Part shown: in pieces, positions 58,112-64,000 of the stretch
Layout: every line of letters begins with the position of its first letter
Numbering within the stretch: position 1 is the first letter of the stretch
Source: Plasmodium relictum
Lineage: Eukaryota; Apicomplexa; Aconoidasida; Haemosporida; Plasmodiidae
Assembly (NCBI RefSeq): GCF_900005765.1
Contig: NC_041685.1
Span: 1,178,001 to 1,242,000, forward strand
DNA length: 64,000 nt
Reading direction: 5' to 3'
Notes under the pieces: model-generated
What the model was told of the DNA's origin: nothing
Database searches by the model: none
What the model saw: the letters and a program-made list of their open reading frames with translations, nothing else
Position numbers and translations under genes: made by a program

Positions 58112-59233
58112 TGGTCAATGATTAAATTCATTGCCCTTAATTAATTGGTTAATAAAAGCTATTATTAACCTTTTTCAGTACAATATGCTATGTTACTGTA
58201 CGTGTATATACAAGTACCCATTCTCTGACTGATTAACAAAGGATATTATCATTTTTGTAGTACACTAAGCTAGTTTGTTGTATGTGTATATACAAACTAA
58301 TATGTACTGACACTAATAAAAAAAAAAAAAAATATATATATATACACTTTTTTTTTTTGTGTTTGTTTATTTTTGTTTTTTTGAAATATTTTAAAAAAAA
58401 AAAATAAATAATTTTTTTTTTTTTTTGTGAGAAATTTTTAGCAAATAAAAATTTATTTATCTTTTATAAAAATAAAAGATAAAATTAATAATGTTTTTGT
58501 GATAATCAATGTATATTTTGAAATAACATTGAATAAGATAAATTTTTGACTTTATTAATTGTTATAGTTTGTATGTATGTTTTTTAATTAAAAGAATAAA
58601 TAATTCTTTGTAAATAAAAACTCATTTATAACAATTAACAAGTCTATTAAAATCGTAATAAAATTTTACTCAGTCATAAATGCTCTTTATTAATTTGTTT
58701 GTTTAATACTCTAGCAAAGTCATTAAACGGCCAATTAATAAATCATTAATATACAGTTTAGGGTTTGTCTTAATAAAACTTATGTATATGTTCGTAGTTA
58801 ATTTTATAATATCAAATAAGTATTTAAAACTTAATTATGTCTTCTCTAGGAGTATATTCCATGCAAAAAGTCAAGATACTAGAATCTTGACGAACTTAAT
58901 GTGTCTAATTACTGTTTTTTCTTTAAGACACATCTCGGTTATTATTATATTGTCTTTTTTTTTTATTTTTACAAAATTTTTTTTTATATTTTTTTTGGGA
59001 TGGATTCTTTTTTTTTTGGAGAGAGATTGAAAAAGAAAAGGATAGCAAATGGATTGCTTTTATTTTTATTTAACTTTTATAGACTTTTATTTTTCTTAAA
59101 GTGATTTAATTAATTTTGTATTATATATAGAAATTATAATACCAAATTATAAAAGAGTCCTAAAACTTGCTCTTTATTAACTTGGATATTCATTACTTCT
59201 ATCCAAGTCTTTGAATATCCAATTAATAAATCA
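58112..59233 (+). repeat. LTR2 interrupted by nested LTR1
   Basis: LTR2 runs 58112-58145 and 58751-59233 (517 bases combined, with the usual TGGTCAATGA start and CCAATTAATAAATCA end). The flanks AATGT (58107-58111) and AATAT (59234-59238) are a probable 5-bp target duplication with one change. The interrupting segment is a complete LTR1. Confidence 0.9.
58146..58745 (+). repeat. solo LTR1 nested in LTR2, with TTAAT target duplication
   Basis: This complete 600-base LTR1 runs from TGGTTAATAAAAGC to CCAATTAATAAATCA. It is bounded by an exact 5-bp duplication TTAAT (58141-58145 and 58746-58750), the clearest insertion footprint in the window. Its head is unusual: a block of about 70 bases (58160-58230) is repeated in diverged form at 58242-58314. 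Confidence 0.93.
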
Positions 59234-61413
59234 AATATCTTAATCTTTATTATACTCCAGCTTTTGTGGGTACTCAATTGTACGTTTCGTCAAAAACAGC
59301 TATATATACACATATATTTAAGTTTATTCATTTATAAATTCTTTATATTATTTATTGAAGATGAAATTCATAAATAAGATAAACATATCCTAGAGTTACC
59401 AAGGAATAACTAGTGCATTGAATATGCTACGATTTTATGATAAATTCATAAGTTAAATTTAATTGTTAGTATAATATTACAATTATACAATATTTTTTAT
59501 TCATCATTCACATATTATAAAATAATCATTGACATAATTTATAAAATCAAGACTTTTCAATAAAATTATTACAATATTTTTACTTGTAAAACTCTAGTAC
59601 CAACTCGATTATGTTCAGAAATAAAATATATGTACAAAAAGAAAAAAAAATTCATAAAAATAATAGATTATTTCAATTTTTAAAAAACATTGTTTTCAGA
59701 TAAGTTGCATGACTTTTAATAAAGTGTTTATTATATTTAAATGTTACAATTTTTAAATAAATTACCAATTCATATTTTATGTCTTTACCTAAATCATTTA
59801 CTTTGTTTAATTTACTCCGTAAAATAAATTTAAGTATAAAAGATAATAATTAATTTATTAGTAAGTAATCCTTGTTGCTTCTTTACAATTATATAATATT
59901 CACTTATTTCAGTGTACTATCTAAAAAAAATATATTAATATAGTATGTCAATTTTTAAAGTATTTTAAGTAATAAGTTTTTTATATCATAGTAAATATAA
60001 GCAAGGATTTATAGGAATAGATGAAAGAAGAATATTATAATAAAATACTTTAACACTTAAGTAACATTTTAAGTTTAATTTCAAATAATAGTTAAATAAA
60101 TAAAAGTATAAATAGTAACTTACAGTTTTGGTAGAAATATAAATTTATTGATAACTTATATAAATAGCACTTATTTTTTTAATAAAAATAAAATTTCTTA
60201 ATTACAATGATAAATTATATGCTATTTTCTGAGGGCAAAGAAACGTTCACTTATCTTTTTAATAAAATTAATTTTTTCTTTTTTTTCTATTTTATTTATA
60301 TATTCAACTGTTCAAGTATGAAACTTTTGGAATTTCTTTTTATTTAAACAAAAATCATAATTAACATTTTACATCTCATAAAAATTGATACATATTGTAT
60401 TTCTGGGTTAAACACTTTTTTATTTTGGAATAAAACATTTAATATAACATATATGAGAAAGCAAAAAAATGAAATAATTCATTTGCAATATTATAGAAAT
60501 CATTTTTACATGTTTTTCACAATTCACAAAATCTTTCATCATCATGAAAAGCTATATTCAAAAAAATGTTTTTTTTTTCAAGATGAGAAGTAAATTAACG
60601 TTACACTATAAAATTGGAAAATTATTATAAAAATTAAAAATATTTCTAATGAAAATTTTTTAATACATATGATGAATTGCAATACATGTAGTTAATAATA
60701 ATCTTAAATTTATTTTAAATAATAGTAAAATAAATAAAATTTATTTATAAAGAATTTATAATTCTGTAATGAGGTTAGATATCCTTAAATAGTGTAATGA
60801 TAATATGAAAATTTTGATAATCATAGAAAAAAAAAATAAATAAGGATGATAAATTAATAAGAGTGTTTCGTCAATTAAAAATTAAAGGAAATCAAATTAT
60901 AATGAATCTTTCTCTTTTGTATATAAATAAAATTTTTAATATAATAAAATATTTTTATGCAAAAAAATAATTGTTTATTTTGATTGTATAGATATAATAA
61001 TAGTTATTATAAAATCCTTGATAAATTATTTTTTATGGTTATAATAGTGAAAATTAAGATACTAATAATAATAATTATAATACTCTATGAAAAGAATTTT
61101 AGTTGTATTTACGGAGATAACAATAGTTTTTATAATTAAATGATATAATATTACAATTAATATATATATGTATATATAAGAAAAATATTGCTTTTATTAA
61201 AAAAAATTAAAGTGATAATTTAAATCAATATTTTAAACTATATGAACAAATAAAAGTAATATCGTGTTACAAATTTTCTTTATATATATATAAAGAAAAT
61301 ATACAAAATAAAATATTTGTTAAATGAATTAAAGTAAAAAGATTGTATAGTGTTATTGCATTCATTCATCATCTTATTGTTACCAAATAGCATACGTTCA
61401 ACGATCAGTTGTG
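59234..61413. other. AT-rich DNA right of the retroelement cluster
   Basis: No intact exon. A mildly GC-richer stretch at 59255-59640 may be old coding sequence (minus-strand NIIELVLEFYK near 59610), but this is too weak to call. Confidence 0.45.
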
Positions 61414-62034
61414 TTATTCCCCGAGAATAGATGAGACATCATCAAATATTCCAATATTTGATTCCTCTGTATTATAAGGTATATGGATATCTTCTCCTTC
61501 TCCTTCTCCTTCTCCTTCTTCTTCTTCTACTACTTCTTCTCCATCTGATGTTAGTTCAGGTGAATGCGTATTTATTTGTGTTCTTCTCAATGCTCTACTA
61601 GAGGAATTACCCTATAATATAAAATAATAATAATTTGAAAAAATGAATTTTTTATATCAATAAATTTTATTTCAGATTATTAAAAAAAGTGTAAGAAATG
61701 AAAAATTCTATAAATATAAATTTTATCTTACTCTACGATATGCTAAATGAAGAACTATAGGTACCAACATAGCCATATTCATGAAATTACTATCAAAAAA
61801 TACACCTGATCCATGACCTTGGCCAGAGTTTTCAAAATTTGATAGAGAATTTTGTGAATGCGCGTTACTTTCTAAGAGGATTTGTGGTTCTAATAGAACA
61901 TGTATATGATCAGAATTATCAGGGATATAAATAAGTTCCGATAATTCATCTAATGTATCTGTTACAGGAAGTGGTACTTCAGATTCATTTTGGTCTGAAG
62001 AGGTGCTGTTACCTTCTGTTTGTTCAGGATACAT
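61414..62034 (-). CDS. two-exon membrane protein with acidic tail, possibly a subtelomeric family member
   Basis: Exon 1 is 62034-61732 (101 codons, starting MYPEQTEGNSTSSDQNESEV). The donor is GTAAGA. The intron is 120 bases with acceptor TATTATAG. Exon 2 is 61611-61414 (65 codons and TAA). The frame joins in phase 0 to give 166 residues. Residues 1-75 are acidic and Ser/Asn-rich without a signal peptide. A short hydrophobic segment (FMNMAMLVPIVLHLAY, about residues 84-99) is followed by RR. The exon-2 tail is basic, then strongly acidic, with a Gly-Glu repeat (EEEEGEGEGEGED), ending in DDVSSILGE. An intron right after the membrane segment is common in Plasmodium surface and exported families. 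I cannot name the family (STP1- or SURFIN-like C-terminus is a guess). It may be a truncated copy. Confidence 0.7.
61488..61527 (-). repeat. GGAGAA/GAAGAA repeat coding the Glu-Gly tail
   Basis: TTCTCC/TTC repeats on the plus strand encode alternating Gly-Glu and then Glu residues in exon 2 of the acidic-tail gene. Such tracts vary in length between copies of Plasmodium gene families. Confidence 0.85.
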
Positions 62035-64000
62035 ATTTAATTATTATATTTAAAAAAAAAAAAGACAGTATTTTTAATGTAAAAACTAATTTTAGTTCAT
62101 AAAATATATAATTTTATAATAATATTCAAATAGAATTATTGTTTAAAATTATTTAAAAATAGGCAGTAAAATAATAATTAATATTATAAAATAAGTAAAA
62201 ATGAAAAATAATTAGATATTCTAAAATAAAGAATAATATTTATTATTTATTTTAATATTATTCATTATAAAAAACTCTAGATAATAAATTAAATATATTC
62301 ATTAAAATATTAAATTTCTTTTTTAAGCTTTAAACAGCCATTATTTCAATTAATGAATTTTCTATTTAATTTTTTCAGTATTCTTCATAATACAAACAAT
62401 TTAAACTATAAAGAAATATATATAATTTAAAAGATTACATAATTTTTTATTGATACTTTTCAAAAATACAACTAATTTTTGAAAAAAATAATTTTTGATG
62501 AATTTTCTATATTTATCAGAAATTTTAATTTTTATTTGAAAATATAAAAATTTTTTATTATTATTTTATTTTACCGAATTATAATAAAAGAATAAATTTT
62601 AATTTTTTTTAGGAAATATAAAATTGAGACAAATGCTTATACAACCATAAAGTAGTATCGTTTTATTATTTTTTTTGGTTGTTTCAAAATTAATTCAAAT
62701 GTAATATGAATTTTCGGAAGAAAAAAAGTTTTTAGAAACATGCAATTAATTCTATTTATTTTTTTTTTCTATGCTTTTGAGAAGTTTTAATATATATTAA
62801 TTATACAAAAATTATATAAACGATTATTTAATTGTGCACTTGATAATTAGGTATATTTTTTTTTTTTGCTTTCATTATTTTTATTTTGAGATTTAAAAAA
62901 TTTTTTTTTACCCTTTTTTTTTAATTAATTTAATTTTTATTTCATTTATATATTATTTTTTTTTTTTTTTATATATATTAGTTTTTCAACATTATAGTTT
63001 TAGTTATTTAGAATATCTTAGCTAATATCAAAATAATTTTTTCTTTAATTTTTGGGTATTTTTATTTATAAAGAAACTTAAAATGAGCATGCATGCTAAA
63101 TAATGGATGGAAGTGAAAAAAAAAATAACTTGCTATATTAAAAGCAAAAAAAACATAAAAATTGTGATATATTTTTAATTGTAAATAATATTATTTTTTT
63201 TTAGAAAATAATAGGAATATTTTTTTTTTTAATTTACTTTTTACTTTTAATTTATATATAAGATCAATTAAATATTTTTTTTTCTGTTTAGGAAAAATAC
63301 ATAATTTTATATACTATTTTAAATACATATATTAAATACTATTTAATTTTTTTTTTTATGAATTATTGAATATATATCAAGGATGAAATTTTTAATTATT
63401 ACAAAATAAGTTAATACTACAATATAAGTACTATTGAATTTCCTAATCAACTATCAAGTAACTATGATAATATATTTGACTATTATAATATATATATATA
63501 TATTCATGGCATTTTTTTTATTGTTATTTATCTTCACCTATTAGAAGGCATTATTCCTTTTTTTAAATTTTCTTTTTTTCCAATTATTTTTGGGTATTTT
63601 ATTTATTTATAAAAAAAGAAAATTTTTTGGGTAATGAATATTATTCTTAAAAATGTTTTTTCCTAATTAAAAACTTTAAATTTTATTTAATACATAGAGA
63701 ATTTTTTTTCATTAAGTAATATTAGATTTGATCTTTTACTTTTTTTTTTTTGTTATGAGCATAAAATTCAAAGTTATTCATTTAATGCATATGGCTAATG
63801 TAAAAGTAAATCTTTTTAATTTTTTTACTTTAAATTGAATTTGAAGGTGCTATTATTATTCTATAAATATATAGTATATATAAATAGTAAGCAGCTAAAT
63901 GAGATATTAATCTTTTTAGATACACGAGATTATTCTATTAATTAAAAGTAAATAACACTTCATAAAAATTTCTTAAGAGAAAATTAACTAATCATCTAGC
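62035..64000. other. AT-rich DNA to the right edge
   Basis: This holds the 5' flank of the acidic-tail gene and spacer with homopolymer and (TA)n tracts. No gene, LTR piece or telomeric repeat is seen up to the end of the window. Confidence 0.6.

Overview
The window is almost certainly from a malaria parasite (Plasmodium), and probably from the avian clade. The base composition is extremely AT-rich, with long A and T homopolymers. Proteins carry Asn/Lys/Glu low-complexity inserts, introns are short GT..AG, and the identifiable genes are Plasmodium-style copies of eukaryotic housekeeping genes. The clade is inferred from the Ty3/gypsy LTR retrotransposon: such elements are known from avian Plasmodium (P. 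gallinaceum, P. relictum) and not from mammalian species. I cannot assign the species from sequence alone.

Region 1 (1-9.2 kb) is ordinary chromosome core. It holds the 5' part of an unknown gene running off the left edge, a two-RRM spliceosomal protein (U2B''/U1A type), a kish (TMEM167) Golgi protein, VPS33 with a very long Glu-rich insert, and a four-exon PIG-P gene (GPI-anchor synthesis) whose exons are too short to show up as long ORFs. The first four genes are on the minus strand. PIG-P is on the plus strand and divergent from VPS33.

Region 2 (9.2-48 kb) is unusually gene-poor for Plasmodium. I see one clearly intact gene (22.3-24.0 kb, unknown function) and one weak two-exon small membrane protein (36.2-36.6 kb). 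The rest that can be recognised is decayed: a full-length Rab1A-like GTPase pseudogene, a roughly 1 kb unidentified relic, and several shorter coding-like relics. At 34.43-34.59 kb there is an isolated GC-rich, hairpin-forming island with A-box/B-box-like Pol III promoter elements on the minus strand, the best candidate here for an undescribed structured RNA.

Region 3 (42.7-59.2 kb) is a retrotransposon graveyard. A 5.7 kb Ty3/gypsy element lies on the minus strand (48119-53821) with two LTRs and decayed gag and protease-RT-RNaseH-integrase genes. It is surrounded by solo and truncated LTRs of the same family (called LTR1 here) and of a related second family (LTR2). LTR1 is nested in LTR2 with a clean 5-bp target duplication, and an LTR2-in-LTR1 composite junction occurs twice in opposite orientation.

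Region 4 (59.2-64 kb) holds one two-exon gene with a short transmembrane segment and an acidic tail, plus AT-rich DNA. The run from housekeeping core through relics and retroelements to a membrane-protein gene suggests a core-to-subtelomere transition with the telomere to the right. That is an inference: no telomeric repeats are visible.
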